64,000 bases of DNA from Limnephilus marmoratus (taxonomy: Eukaryota; Arthropoda; Insecta; Trichoptera; Limnephilidae). The notes below the pieces were generated by a model, which ran no database searches, was not told the DNA's origin, and saw only the letters and a list, made by a program, of their open reading frames with translations. The translations under genes were made by a program, and so were the position numbers. The stretch covers positions 49,711,117 through 49,775,116 of the forward strand of contig OU862912.1 in assembly GCA_917880885.1 (NCBI GenBank), given 5' to 3'. Shown here piece after piece: positions 44,888 through 55,766 of the stretch (positions within the stretch are counted from its first letter, which is position 1; every line of letters begins with the position of its first letter).

Positions 44888-45472
44888 AAATAAATTAATA
44901 AAAATAAATAAAAATTAATCCCTGTTTCCCTTGGTCATGCCATAACTTTAGAACGACTTACCTATTTCATTCATATATATTTTTTAAGAAAGAAATTGTG
45001 AAAAAATTAGGTAATTTCAGAAAATTTAACGATTATTTTAACTTCGCACGTTTGATAGTTCGCGCGTTTAATGAATGTGAATTTAGCAGGCAGCTGTTTT
45101 TTTTTTTTGTAACAAAAGAATTGACTATGGATTTTTAAAATTATAGATATTTTAAATAGGTACCTATGTTAGGTACCAAATTATATTGATTGTTTTTATA
45201 ATATACAGAAATGAATATTTGTAATATATGCAAAATGAAAATTTGAATGAAAAAATTGCAATAGTGCTGAATGTGCTGGGACTGAATTTATGGAACGCAG
45301 GAGGTTTGGCGAGACGGGGGAGCGGGAAAGGAGAGGGTAGGCGAGTAAGGTGGAAGGGGAAAGCGGTAGGGGAAGGGGGGAGATGCGGGAGGGGAACGGG
45401 GACAGGACATGCAGGGAGAAACAATTTATTTCTTTGAATATGGTATTGCAACGCATACCGGGAACCACCTAG
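44888..45472 (+). mobile_element. Non-autonomous Helitron
   Basis: It shares CCCTGTTTCCCTTGGTCA, AATTTCAGAAAATTTAACGA, CGCGCGTTT, GGTACCTATGTTAGGTACC and a G/A-rich block with Helitrons A and B at 25.6-27.0 kb. It ends GCATACCGGGAACCACCTAG before T. The 5' end is eroded. Confidence 0.75.
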
Positions 45473-46744
45473 TGTTAAAATAAAAATTGATAAACCTGTA
45501 GAAAATCCTGGCTTCTAGCCACAGACAAAACACATCTTACAACAAACAGGCGCCCTAGTGGAAACCATCCTGAACGAGCCTATCAAAAAAAAGCATTCGC
45601 GACTCTTGATATGCGGTGAACATCATGAACAACATTTGAAACAAAAAAGTCGAAATGTGTTTAAAAAGTGACATGTTTTCGCAGGCAATCAAAAAGAGTT
45701 TTTTTTGCAACGTGTTGAAGTCAAAAATACGATTTTTGCTAAATATTTTCGGTGAATTTGTTATTATAAAATGGAAAAAAAAATGGTAAAAAAAAACTCT
45801 TCATGATTACATGTTGATTTATGCGTAGAAATAGTGTACAAAATTTCAAAAGGATCGGTCAAGTAGATTTTGAGTTATGATGTTCACGAACTTCAAAAAT
45901 TTGCTTGTGAGAAAATCGATTTAAACTCGTATATTCAAAATATACTTGAATCAAGCATGAGGGCCGGTCGCTTGAAACACTGTATTTTCTTTAGTTTTGC
46001 TCAGATTTACTTGAAATTTTGACACAATACTCTCGACATGTTGAACATTCAGAAAAAAATAATTAAAAAAAGGTTTGAAAATCTTATTCCTCCCTTACAA
46101 AGAGACGGTTTTCGGGCTTTTACCACTATAGTTTGAGGTGAAACCTAAGATTTACCCAGTGCATGTTGGTAAAAGTTCGAAATGAACGATGATCATAGGA
46201 ACAGTTCGGACTTTTGCCATTCAAAGTTGGCAATTCTTAGAATTTACTGGAAAATCTTAAGATTTACCGTAGTACAGGCTTTTACAGTATCATATCCAAT
46301 ATTTAAATTATAAACTTATCTTGTTCGGAAAAGATAAATTGTTCCTAGCCAATTAACGAATATAACTCGTTAATTAGAAATTAAAACACAGCCATCGATA
46401 GAAAACTGTATTCATGTTAGGATATATTTTTTCGATTTATAGCAACTTATGTCGACCTGCAGTATTTTTTGTTCCATATTTTTCGATAAGACTGAATGTT
46501 AAAATGAAAAGAAAAAAAATTTGCAGCTTTTCCATTTTCCGCTCGTGTTTTTGTCAGTCGCAAGGAGTTGCAAAGATTTAATCGTCACAAGGTCAATCAG
46601 TTTTAGTTTTTTTCAAAATCTTGCACGCCCCATTATACGAAAGCGAGAAACAATGTTCACATAATCACGGATTGATCTATATTTATTTGTTCGAATTGAC
46701 ACCATAATGATTTTTGATATAGGTATACATCCTTTAAAAAAGCG
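45473..46744. other. Gene-free stretch
   Basis: AT-rich with no recognisable coding or repeats. Confidence 0.45.
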
Positions 46745-46992
46745 ACTATTTATTTATTTACGCCTTGAAGGCTTTTACACGTAACACTGGTAAGTTGCAC
46801 AGAAACATCATAACAAGTATATAGTACATGAATAATAAACTCATCACAAGTGGGTATAAGAATTAAATAAGTATGTTGTACAATGGAGTTCAATAAGCAG
46901 ATTCGTATTTGGACATATGGAAAAGTGTTTAATAAATAAGGTCTTGGATGGAATGATCGGAGAGGTACAAGTAAATCAATACACACGTACAT
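46745..46992 (-). pseudogene. Non-LTR 3' end, truncated
   Basis: On the minus strand it ends GTAAAAGCCTTCAAGGCG then TAAATAAATAAATA, the same tail design as 19165-19235. Upstream, LVPLRSFHPRPYLLNTF may be the last residues of an ORF2. The start is undefined. Confidence 0.5.
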
Positions 46993-47505
46993 TAGGAAAG
47001 ATGTACCAACTCACAAAAATAACTCGGTAAAATGATCAATCGAAAAGAGAACATGTCTGGAGGCCACCAAAGATTGAATGCCAAAACTTTTAAAGGTGCG
47101 TATTTGAAGTTTAAAAGTCACAGATAGAATATTACACGCCAATGAATATGAGATACATTAACTATTTTGGTTTCGTGTCGAAATCAGTAGCTTAATATAG
47201 GTATAGTAGGGCTCACCCCCTGACACCAACCCATAATTGGGATTTTAAAAGAAAAATCCAAAACAAGTTTCTTCAAATCTGAAAAACGCCAAATATATTA
47301 TTAATACGGAATTCAACATCGTTCGTATGAAAGCACTACGAAATAATTACAAGATTGGTAAAATTTGATTGATAATTAAAAATTGGTTTTGTAATTTTAT
47401 GTATTTCGTGGGCATTAACTATGTATATAACAATTTCTAGACATTTTGCTTTGAAGAGTTTTACTTTCCATGTACATGTGTTACTTAAACTTAATGCTAC
47501 GTCCA
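46993..47505. other. Gene-free stretch
   Basis: Nothing recognised. Confidence 0.45.
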
Positions 47506-47950
47506 GACTAAAGCCAACCTTCCAACTCCGAACTTAGTTCGGAGTTGGAAGGTTGGCCGATCGTGTGGTCGCTGCGGCCAACCCTCCAACCCCGAATTCC
47601 GTACTCCAAAATGGCGGACATGAAACAGCTGTAGCAACGCTGTATCTTTTTCAGTTGCCTACAATTATTACGTACGTATAATCATATACTTATATACACG
47701 ACATGTTTTCAAACAATTGTTATACCACTCTCCGTAATAATATAGTCATTTTAATAGTACGCGGCACGGTGTGGACAGCTGCGGCAGGCTGGTTCGTGTG
47801 AGTTGGCCTTCGGGATCGCCTCGAAGGCGATCCCGGGCCAACGCGAACTCCAACCTTCCAACTCGAACTTCCAACGCACGAACACCACTCCACACGATCG
47901 TCCAAACGTTTGAAGTTGGAACGTTGGCCGCAGTGTGGGCTTACCATAAA
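47506..47950. mobile_element. Fold-back element rich in CCAACTTCCAAC motifs
   Basis: The left end (CCAGACTAAAGCCAACCTTC) and the complement of the right end (GCCCACACTGCGGCCAACG) are related inverted ends. The inside holds a perfect 20-bp-arm palindrome (47514-47533 / 47537-47556, loop TTA), a second palindrome GGGATCGCCT-CGA-AGGCGATCCC (about 47813-47835), and repeated AACTTCCAAC/GTTGGAA strings in both orientations. A related fragment with TACGGCCACACTGAGGCCAA lies at 49222-49316. Confidence 0.65.
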
Positions 47951-48040
47951 ACTAACTTAAAAATTCTATACAAGTAATAAAATGATTAGATTTAATTAGG
48001 TGGAGGGGTGATTTTGGGGGAGAGGAAGAACGGTGGGAAT
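47951..48040 (+). repeat. Left arm of a 100-bp inverted repeat
   Basis: CTAACTTAAAAATTCTAT, AATGATTAGATTTAATTAGG and GATTTTGGGG-GAGG-AAGAACGG are repeated in inverted orientation at about 48692-48800, bracketing a non-LTR fragment. Confidence 0.7.
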
Positions 48041-48279
48041 CAGGGAAAATTAGCTTTATTAATTAGAAAATAATAACTATTCCGAGTTTGTCAACCATTT
48101 GGTAGAGACAGGCCATAGTTTCAACAAAGAAAAAACCAAGTTTAAACATTCCAATATAAACATACATTTTAATTTGTACGCTTTAGAAACCTTACAAGAA
48201 ATAAACAAAACAAAAAAAAAGTTAATAAAAAATTAACACCCTGTAAATCACCCTCACTAACAATGTTTCCATGTAATGT

Positions 48280-48700
48280 TGTCTTTTTTTTTACATTAAC
48301 TCCACACAGGAGGCCCTGAGGAAAATAATTTCCCTCAGGGCCTATGTCATCTGGGATGCTGTGTGGAGGGTCTTTTTGAGGAGAAGAAGGAATGAACATT
48401 GGTCTTGAAGAGACCCATGTTGTAGGAAGGAGGAAACACAGAGGCCGGCAAATCATTCCACAACCGAGCTGTTGAACACAAGAATGAGTCGAAAAAACGA
48501 CCCGTTCTCATTTGAGAAATGTAAACTGTGTACAAATGTTGGGCACGCGTTTGGCGTGTTTCCCGACTATGCACCGGTGCCGAAGGGATCAATGATGCTA
48601 GTTCCTCGGAGCATCTTCCATTGTAATACCGGTAGAACAAGGATAGCATTCACACCCGACGCCTGTGCTCTAAAGATTGCAATCCGTCTGTTAAGATAAC
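48280..48700 (-). pseudogene. Non-LTR ORF2 C-terminus and 3' end (parent of R1)
   Basis: On the minus strand the frame reads LQSLEHRRRV, then an in-frame TGA, then LSLFYRYYNGRCSEELASLI, FFDSFLCSTARLWNDLPASV and FFSSKRPSTQHPR, stopping at about 48347. The untranslated end carries GGCCCTGAGGGAAATTATTT / TCCTCAGGGCC as a hairpin, TGTGGAGTTAATG and an A9 tail. The last coding bases (AAAAAGACCCTCCACACAGC) and the whole 3' end are exactly what the R1 elements carry in their 3' half. I infer it is the other end of the endonuclease element at 1-1345. Confidence 0.8.
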
Positions 48701-48800
48701 CGTTCTTCCCCTCCCCAAAATCACTCCTACCACTACCCTCACCTAATTAAATCTAATCATTTCAGTACTTAAATAGAATTTTTAAGTTAGTTTTAAGTTT
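48692..48800 (-). repeat. Right arm of the inverted repeat
   Basis: This is the complement of 47951-48040, about 100 bp with modest divergence. It adjoins the 5'-truncated edge of the non-LTR fragment. Confidence 0.7.
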
Positions 48801-49214
48801 GCTTGACTGAAAATGACACGGTTACTTATTTTCACCCTAGTAAATAACTACTAGGTTTTTTTTCAAAACTGTAGACGCCGGGTAGAAATCTCAAAGTGGG
48901 ATGCCAAAAGCAAGGCAATTGCACTGGTCTCGATTTCTAGTACTTTAGTACTAAACTGTCACTCGTCGAGTAAGGTATTATCTTACCAGTAGGAAAATTG
49001 CTTTAAAAAGCGCCAAAATGCCCTCCTGTGTGATGAGAAAATGTTTTCATTACACGGCAAACACTAGTAAAAGTGAAGAAATAACATTTAATTTATATGT
49101 ACATACCTACAAATTACTTATTATTATCGATTATTATAAGCAATACAATTAATTTTCATGTTTCCCGTCCGACAATTTTGGGTGTCATTAGACAAAAAAA
49201 AACATTCTTTGATT
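48801..49214. other. Gene-free stretch
   Basis: Nothing recognised. Confidence 0.45.
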
Positions 49215-49320
49215 GTCTTATGGTACGGCCACACTGAGGCCAACTTCCAACTTCAAACTTTCGGACGATTGTGTAGAAGTTCGTGCATTGGAAGTTCGAG
49301 TTGGACGTTTGGCTTCTAAG
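49215..49320 (+). mobile_element. Fragment of the CCAACTTCCAAC fold-back element
   Basis: TACGGCCACACTGAGGCCAA, CTTCCAACTTC, GGACGATTGTGTAGAAGTTC and TTGGAAGTTCGAGTTGGACG match segments of 47506-47950. Repeat R4 follows immediately, so the fragment is cut by or inserted at R4. Confidence 0.6.
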
Positions 49321-49324
49321 TTTC

Positions 49325-49605
49325 TTTAAATAGACGATAAACAGTGTTAATTTCAAGCGACCTCCCAAGTAGTGTGGTCCTATATTCATTCATTTTTAGG
49401 CAGCATCACGTTCATTGGTCAAAACATTGTACCTACATATATTTTCGTATCGGTGATCAATGAACCAATGGATACAATTTTTAGCCATAAGTTGTTTTTA
49501 ATTGTTTGTCTAGCTTCTAGATCTTAGAAATGTATTATAAGATTGTACAGCGCCCAAAAGTTTCACAAAAACGGCGCTTTATAAATCATCCAAATATTAT
49601 TAAGG
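49325..49605 (+). repeat. Dispersed repeat R4, second copy
   Basis: It is collinear with 16020-16290, including TCGTATCGGTGATCAATGAA and the terminal CAGCGCC...GGCGCTTTATAAATCATC. Confidence 0.65.
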
Positions 49606-49692
49606 AAAAAAAGGTATTAGGGGTGAGTAGGAATCTGGGGGTCAGTGTGTCCAGGAGTGACGGACGTATGAATCCCTCCCTCCAACTGCGAT
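49606..49692 (-). mobile_element. R1 leader fragment
   Basis: GGGGTGAGTAGGAATCTGGG, TCCAGGAGTGACGGACGTAT and AATCCCTCCCTCCAACTGCG match the R1 leader on the minus strand and end abruptly. Confidence 0.65.
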
Positions 49693-52600
49693 TACCGATC
49701 TGAAAGAGAATTTTTTATTAGCTTCATAGCTAACGTCTATTTTAATAGTAATAAACTTAGGAATTATGTAAGTGATCGAAAGATTTTAAATTCCTCGATT
49801 TCCCGATTCTCAAAAATAAGTCATAAATTTTATTTATGAAAATAATAAAATTGTTTTGTTTCGTTTGTCACTCCTGCAATACACCAGTAAAGAAATGAAA
49901 GCAATTTCTTCGCTTAGAACCGATCCATAGCGATAAGTTCCCTGTCATCACTATTATTATTGGTCCTGGTATTTGTTCCAGGAATATAGAAACTGAGTTC
50001 CCAGCGTTGTTGAATCTGACGAGGAATATAATAAAATGTAATATAATATGTAGATCACAGCTCTAGGCTTATTTATAGAGGCTTTTGCTGTAGAAACATT
50101 CTAGTGATGTCGTCTTTTGATTAAACAATACAACTATAAAATGAGACAATATTTTGTAATATCATATTCATGAAAAAATTTGAAGGTTTTTATGTAGGTT
50201 TATGTAGAAATGATTGTTATGTACATAAGAATAAACTACAAAGAGAGAGAATCTAAAAAACGTATCTACAAAGAGAGAGTTTTTGCAAAACATAAAAAGC
50301 TTTTGTTTCATATGTTCGTGAAGGGCGATTTTATGTAAATCAGTCGTTTATGAAAACATAACAGACGTAAAATATTATTAATATGGACTTCATTCTGATA
50401 TTCGGAATAATAAACCACCACAATCATGCAGATGAACAACATCGCCGAGATTCGGTACGTGGATAAAATGAAAATTAATAGAGAAGCCTCGGCTAGCTCG
50501 GCAACAAACTAGCCATGAATAATGCACATAAAACAATGAAATCTCCACATTTCGCATTCTCACGAGTTCTAGAAATTTAAAATGTTTTCAATAGAAGAAC
50601 GTGATGCCTCCATGACCGCTGTCATTTCGTGATTGTGCCTCTGCCGACTTAATGCGATCTCTATTTGAAATATTCAAGCCACAGGCGTTATGCGCTCGGC
50701 AAGTGCTACTTAGACAGAGAAGCACCTACAATTTCCAGGTACTTCTCTGGCTCAATCAGTTGGCGTAAAAATACACGAAAGCTATTACGACCTGAGATAT
50801 CTGTCATCCCTGACGGTTTGGGAGGTAACGGCGAAAATATGAGACATCTCTCACGTGATTTACGGGTAAGGTCCTCCTAATTGTATTAGGGTCCTCTTCA
50901 TATTGCGCTAACTTCCTACCCCGAGGGAGCCAAACATTAAATTCTAGACGCTGAAGCGAAACAAGATGTGAGAGAAATTTAAGCGCTGTTTGTAAGTTTC
51001 CTAAAGAGATTTGATGCTTCGGGGATAGCTCCGGACCAGACCGAAGATTGCGTGGGACGAGGAGTCGATACACTCCCACCAGTCCCACCTGCAGACGGGC
51101 GGATGGGGAAGTTCAAACCTCATTACCGAAACGGATCTAACAGTTTATAATGGGAACCGTCGGAGCATGCAGTGGAGGTAACTCAATTGAATTGTACAGC
51201 AGCTCTCGTGCGGAATCCAGGGAATAGAGCACATCTGTTTAGATTAGATGGAACCAATGAGCTCTTGATGGGCGATCACAAACTTGTAACAAAAGTTACC
51301 ACAACTTCTCGAGAGATGAACTTTTCATAATCAACAAGTTTACAGTACCAATTTCATAGGATGAAGTGACTTCGGAGTACTGACTACAGATAGCACTTTC
51401 TGATTTATATATCTTATTAGGATAATGCCAGCAATTGAAGGAGGAAAACTAATAAAGACCATGGCGTTTACAGCTTCGCTATGGCTTAATAACATCCGCT
51501 GCTGTGGCGGGACTGCACCATATCCCCAATCATCAGCGTGTTTGTAAACTCACTAACTAATAAATAATGTTTCTTCAATTGCAACTTTTATTAAAATAGC
51601 ACTACGCCGTTATAAAATAAAATAAACAATAAAAGCTTGGAGATAGCTTTCAACTATTACGAAGGTATACGTTTAGCATTCTTACAACTGAAACGGAAAA
51701 TAAATAATCATTTATATTCACGGACAATATTCTGCACCGCACTTCTACGACGCCATTTGAAAGGCAACCATTTCTATGAGATACAAGGAAACGATTCCGC
51801 GATTTCAATTTGATTTTTATACAAGTCAATAAAAGGATGCAATAAAATCCCGAACAAAGAACGCCAAGGACTCAATCTCCGTTACTCGCTTGACAAATTT
51901 GCACTGTGCATAATTTACATACTCCGCATGCATAAACTTTATGACATTTGCAAACTGAGAGACATCTCTTTAGTGTCTTGTTCACATCAAAACTTGTGAA
52001 AATTTAAAACAACACCTCTCTCGCTACTCTGCATAATGCAGCGTCCGTTATTCGCTGTTTGGGAAAGTTTGGCTGAAAAACTAACAGGAATTTAGTGCTT
52101 ATCCTTCAGTTCGCTGCTATCCGTGTCCCGTGTCCCGTGACACATCTGGGAATAACAACTCCCTACCCCAAGCAACAAGAAGGTTCTTCTAATAACGGGA
52201 TGCGATGGAGTGCTCCTTTTAATTATGCAAGCATCGCATCCTTCCACACTTGCCAAGGGACTTTAATTAAGAACTCAACGACTTAAATGTCACAGGAGTG
52301 GACAGTTATTTGGGAGCATTGGTTAACTTTCACCGGCTTCTTAATGAACCCGGGGTGTTAAAACTAGCAGATGAAATCCTGCGCAGTTTTCAACTATATT
52401 AATTCAAAAAGAGAGTTTCAAAGTAGTTACGCTTTCATGGGAAAAGGTTTCAGACAAGCGTCCTTGCATATTGAGGAAAATGCAGGTAAATAAAAAGCTG
52501 CTATAGGATTCCGTCAAACTTTATAAAAAGTTTAAATAACTCTGGGGAAATTAATCCCGTTTGAGCAAGCCAATTTAAATTATAAAAAAACAACGACCAA

Positions 52601-53268
52601 CAGCAATAAAAATGAAAAGTGCGGTATTTTGAATCTACGAATATTCTATATTCGTGTCATTTTTCTACACAATTATAACAAACTGACGAGTTCTTGCGAG
52701 GATTTAAACTTTAAACAAAACGCCCGCAATTTATAAATTTTATCCATTAAATAAAGAAAGAAACACTGTTCTGTATATTTACCAATCAGATAAGGTCAGT
52801 TTTTTCTCAAGAAAATTGACGTAGACCCAAAGAGCTTTACGAACCTGCGAACAGAAAAAAAAACACTTAAATTTCAATACATAAAATTGTAAGACTAGAT
52901 ATAAATATCAAATCTGATGTAAGTACGTACCCTACATATCATGAAAAGTCGCGTAATTACAGAGCTGGTAAAGAGACATACATGCAAATAAAAATTAACC
53001 TACAACGGTTGACCGTTATTCAAGAATATTCCTAAATATATTTTTTTCCAAATGCTACATCATATGTTACTTTTTTATTTTAGTTTATTAGGGAAACAAA
53101 CAGTTATACATATTTTATTAAAATAATTACATGTTACACGGTTGCATGAAACCTGTGAAGTTTCCGCATAAAATTCATATTATATTCAGAACAACATACA
53201 TGATTAAAGAAAATATGAAATGGACGAAAAACAAGATTTTAGATTTCCACGGCCAAAAATATTTTCGT
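49693..53268. other. Longest unassigned stretch
   Basis: About 3.6 kb with no recognised repeat family. 50560-52330 is less AT-rich than most of the window and includes open frames on both strands (for example 50804-51088 minus, 95 codons) with no familiar motif. It may be low-copy host DNA (intron or intergenic) or a decayed element. Confidence 0.4.
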
Positions 53269-53435
53269 CAGTTAATTTGGGGTATTATGCCATGTTGCCC
53301 TACCTCCTTCTTTAGCCGACGTTTCAGACAGCGTGTACACATCGGCCCCGATAATGAACACTACAACGCTGTCCGAAACGTTGATTAAAGAAGCAGGAAG
53401 CGCAACACGGCATAACATCCCAAAAATAAATAACG
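53269..53435. ncRNA. Fold-back of two inverted hammerhead-like family copies
   Basis: The left arm (TTTGGGGTATTATGCCATG, CCTACCTCCTTCTTTAGCC, GACGTTTCAGACAGCG) is the complement of the right arm (CGCTGTCCGAAACGTTGATT, AAAGAAGCAGGAAGCG, CACGGCATAACATCCC). Arms are about 65 bp around a 30-bp loop. The right arm keeps TGTCCGAAAC but its CTGATGA box has become CGATAATGA. Confidence 0.55.
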
Positions 53436-53451
53436 AAAATGGACGCAAAAC

Positions 53452-53780
53452 ATTTTTTGTATAAATATACGCCTATAAAGGCATTTACACAACATGTAAT
53501 ATATGTACATGATAGTGGGTACAGTAATCATTAATGAGATAAATTATGGTAATTAAATTATATATAACCCATGCAGAAGAATTGTAGGCATTATGCTAGC
53601 ATTGATTTATTGATTATAGGCTGTCGGCAACTATATTTCGGCAGTTGAACACATCTACTACTTCTGAGAAAGCATTTCCAATTGCATGCAATCTAGGTAC
53701 AAGCGAGTATCTAAATGACTCAGTTCTGATACAATTAAAAAGAATTTTAGATCGATTGGTTCTTGTCGGTATATAGTAGA
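53452..53780 (-). pseudogene. Non-LTR C-terminus with 3' tail
   Basis: The minus-strand frame reads CIRTESFRYSLVPRLHAIGN then AFSEVVDVFNCRNIVADSL and a stop near 53618, the R...SF.PR....N...E ending of non-LTR ORF2. Downstream, AATGCCTTTATAGGCGTATA parallels the tail hairpins at 19165 and 46745. Confidence 0.6.
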
Positions 53781-54032
53781 TAATTAAGCTTAATAAATCA
53801 GAGCTGTCTTCAAAACCTTGAAAAAAATTTTTTGAAAATATATATGATTAAAGAAATGATGAATTCCTTTCTATTAATAAAGTTATAACGTTAGAGGTGC
53901 TAGGAATAGCAGTATCAATAAAACCGTAAAAGAGGTGATCGAATATAGTAAGTAAAGCATCAAATATCCATTACGACAGTAATAAATTACTTCTTCTAAC
54001 ACAGCAAACTTATTTTGTGGCACCATTATGAT

Positions 54033-54192
54033 TGAAATTAATAATAGATTACTTCGTTTTTACCACTTTTATTATTTATAAAACCGACATGTTTCGTCAG
54101 CAAAGCTGACTTCTTCAGGGAGCTTCGCTGACGAAACATGTCGGTTTTATAAACAATAAAAGTGGTAAAAACGAAGTAATCTATTAATTTCA
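54033..54192. ncRNA. Fold-back with hammerhead-like core
   Basis: Two 75-80-bp arms are nearly exact complements (54033-54113 and 54117-54192). On the minus strand, CTGAAGAAGTCAGC-TTT-GCTGAC-GAAACATGTCGG places a six-pair stem between a CTGANGA box and GAAAC, the layout of hammerhead ribozymes at Penelope-like element ends. The plus arm keeps GCTGACGAAACATGTCGG but not the CTGAAGA box in the same context. Confidence 0.6.
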
Positions 54193-55339
54193 GTAATAAA
54201 TTAATTTAGTCGGAGATAAATAAAATATTAAGCTTAAACCATCTTAATTTCAATTTGTTCCATCTGTGCGTTTGTCAAAAAGTCTAAACTAAACGAACAC
54301 CGATTCTAGGAAACTCTGGGCATATACAATAAACAAACAATTAATGACAAAATTGAACAAACAAAAATGACAAAGAATTTATATAGAAACCAAATTGAAA
54401 ATGTGAAGGCTTCGTAGCGAGATTTACGAGTACGTAAGGCACACTCAGAACATTACAATTATGAATTATAACTTTTATGTGAAGGCGGCGATAACTCTCT
54501 TTCAAAGTTGGATTATTTCATTTACATCATTGTGTGACTTTAGGAAAACAACAAAACTCCAGGAAAACTTCACTATTCGAACGTGCCACGCAAGTGATGT
54601 GACATTACAATGTAATCCAAATTCAGCCCAAGTTGTTATTGTCTACAATTACTTAGTAAACTACGTACAAAGAAGCTAACGTACGGTCGGGTAACGAACA
54701 AAAAATCAGCTCACTTAAAATAACTGAAAACGATAGACGGATCAGATCCAAGCGAGCAATTTTCGAATACCAGGCACTTGAAATTGTGTAGAAACTTTTA
54801 TGTTTTTACATAATGGATATTAAGCCATCAACGAGGATACTGAGTACTCAAATAGTGTGTAAAGAGATATTTTGCGATAGTTTTATTGAGATAGTTTTAG
54901 AGTCTTTGAAATTTATTTTGTTAATTATTATTATACAGTGGTAAATTTTCAAGATCTCCAATGTGGATCTTTACAGTGGAGGTTATCCACCTCTTACCCG
55001 CCCTGGTATAAGTAACAGATGGTTACTCCTTCAAGTCTCGCAAGATTATAATTTTTTTGTTAAGCGTAGCTACATTTATTTATTTTTAACGACTCTAGAC
55101 ATCCAGTGTCCTTGCATACGTTGTTAGTAAGCAGTATGCAAGTGCTTAACAGGAAAAACAAAATGCAAAAAAATACGTTAGAAAGACAAATGTCTTTATG
55201 TGGATCTTTACAGTTCGAAATTGATTTAAATCTAAAAAATTAGTACCACTCCAATATTTCCTCTATCAAATACCGACGAGATAAAATATATCGATCGGCC
55301 AGTTGATTAATAGAACATCTTCAAATACTAAGATTTGAG
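54193..55339. other. Gene-free stretch
   Basis: No gene. 55065-55105 (GTAGCTACATTTATTTATTT, ACGACTCTAGACATCCAGTG, TCCTTGCATAC) recurs, diverged, at about 60300-60352. Confidence 0.45.
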
Positions 55340-55766
55340 ATAATGAGGAAAGTAATATTCGAATGCTCAACATACTCGTAAATCAATTATTATTGTTTTC
55401 CAAAAAGGACCCTTTTACATGGCCATTAAAGTATACAACAACCTTCCACATGATATTAAACAAATACAAGATACACTCAGATTTAAGTCATCACTAAAAA
55501 CATTCCTTCTGAACAGGTCTCATTACACATTAAGTGAATACCTCACGATAGGTACAAACTGTTTTAATATTTATGTCTATATAATAAATTAAAACAAATT
55601 CACTTTGTATTACACCACTTTTATATTTATATTTCATTTGTGTTCATATCTGTATAACATGTTAGGTTAACTGGAAGAAATAGGATATAGGTACCTATAA
55701 GTTATACCTTTTGTACTAAATGAAAATTTTGTACAATAAATGATTTTGATTTTGATTATTAACACG
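55340..55766 (+). pseudogene. Non-LTR ORF2 C-terminus with 3' UTR and tail
   Basis: The frame reads NAQHTRKS, GPFYMAIKVYNNLPHDIKQI and LRFKSSLKTFLLNRSHYTLS, ending at TAA 55590-55592. The 3' untranslated part ends ACAATAAATGATTTTGATTT plus TGATT, a short microsatellite-type tail. A 5'-truncated insertion with an intact reading frame for its last 75 or so codons. Confidence 0.8.

Noticed and set aside
50804..51088. 95-codon minus-strand frame as a gene
   Set aside because: No domain, no splice or promoter evidence, and competing frames on the other strand.
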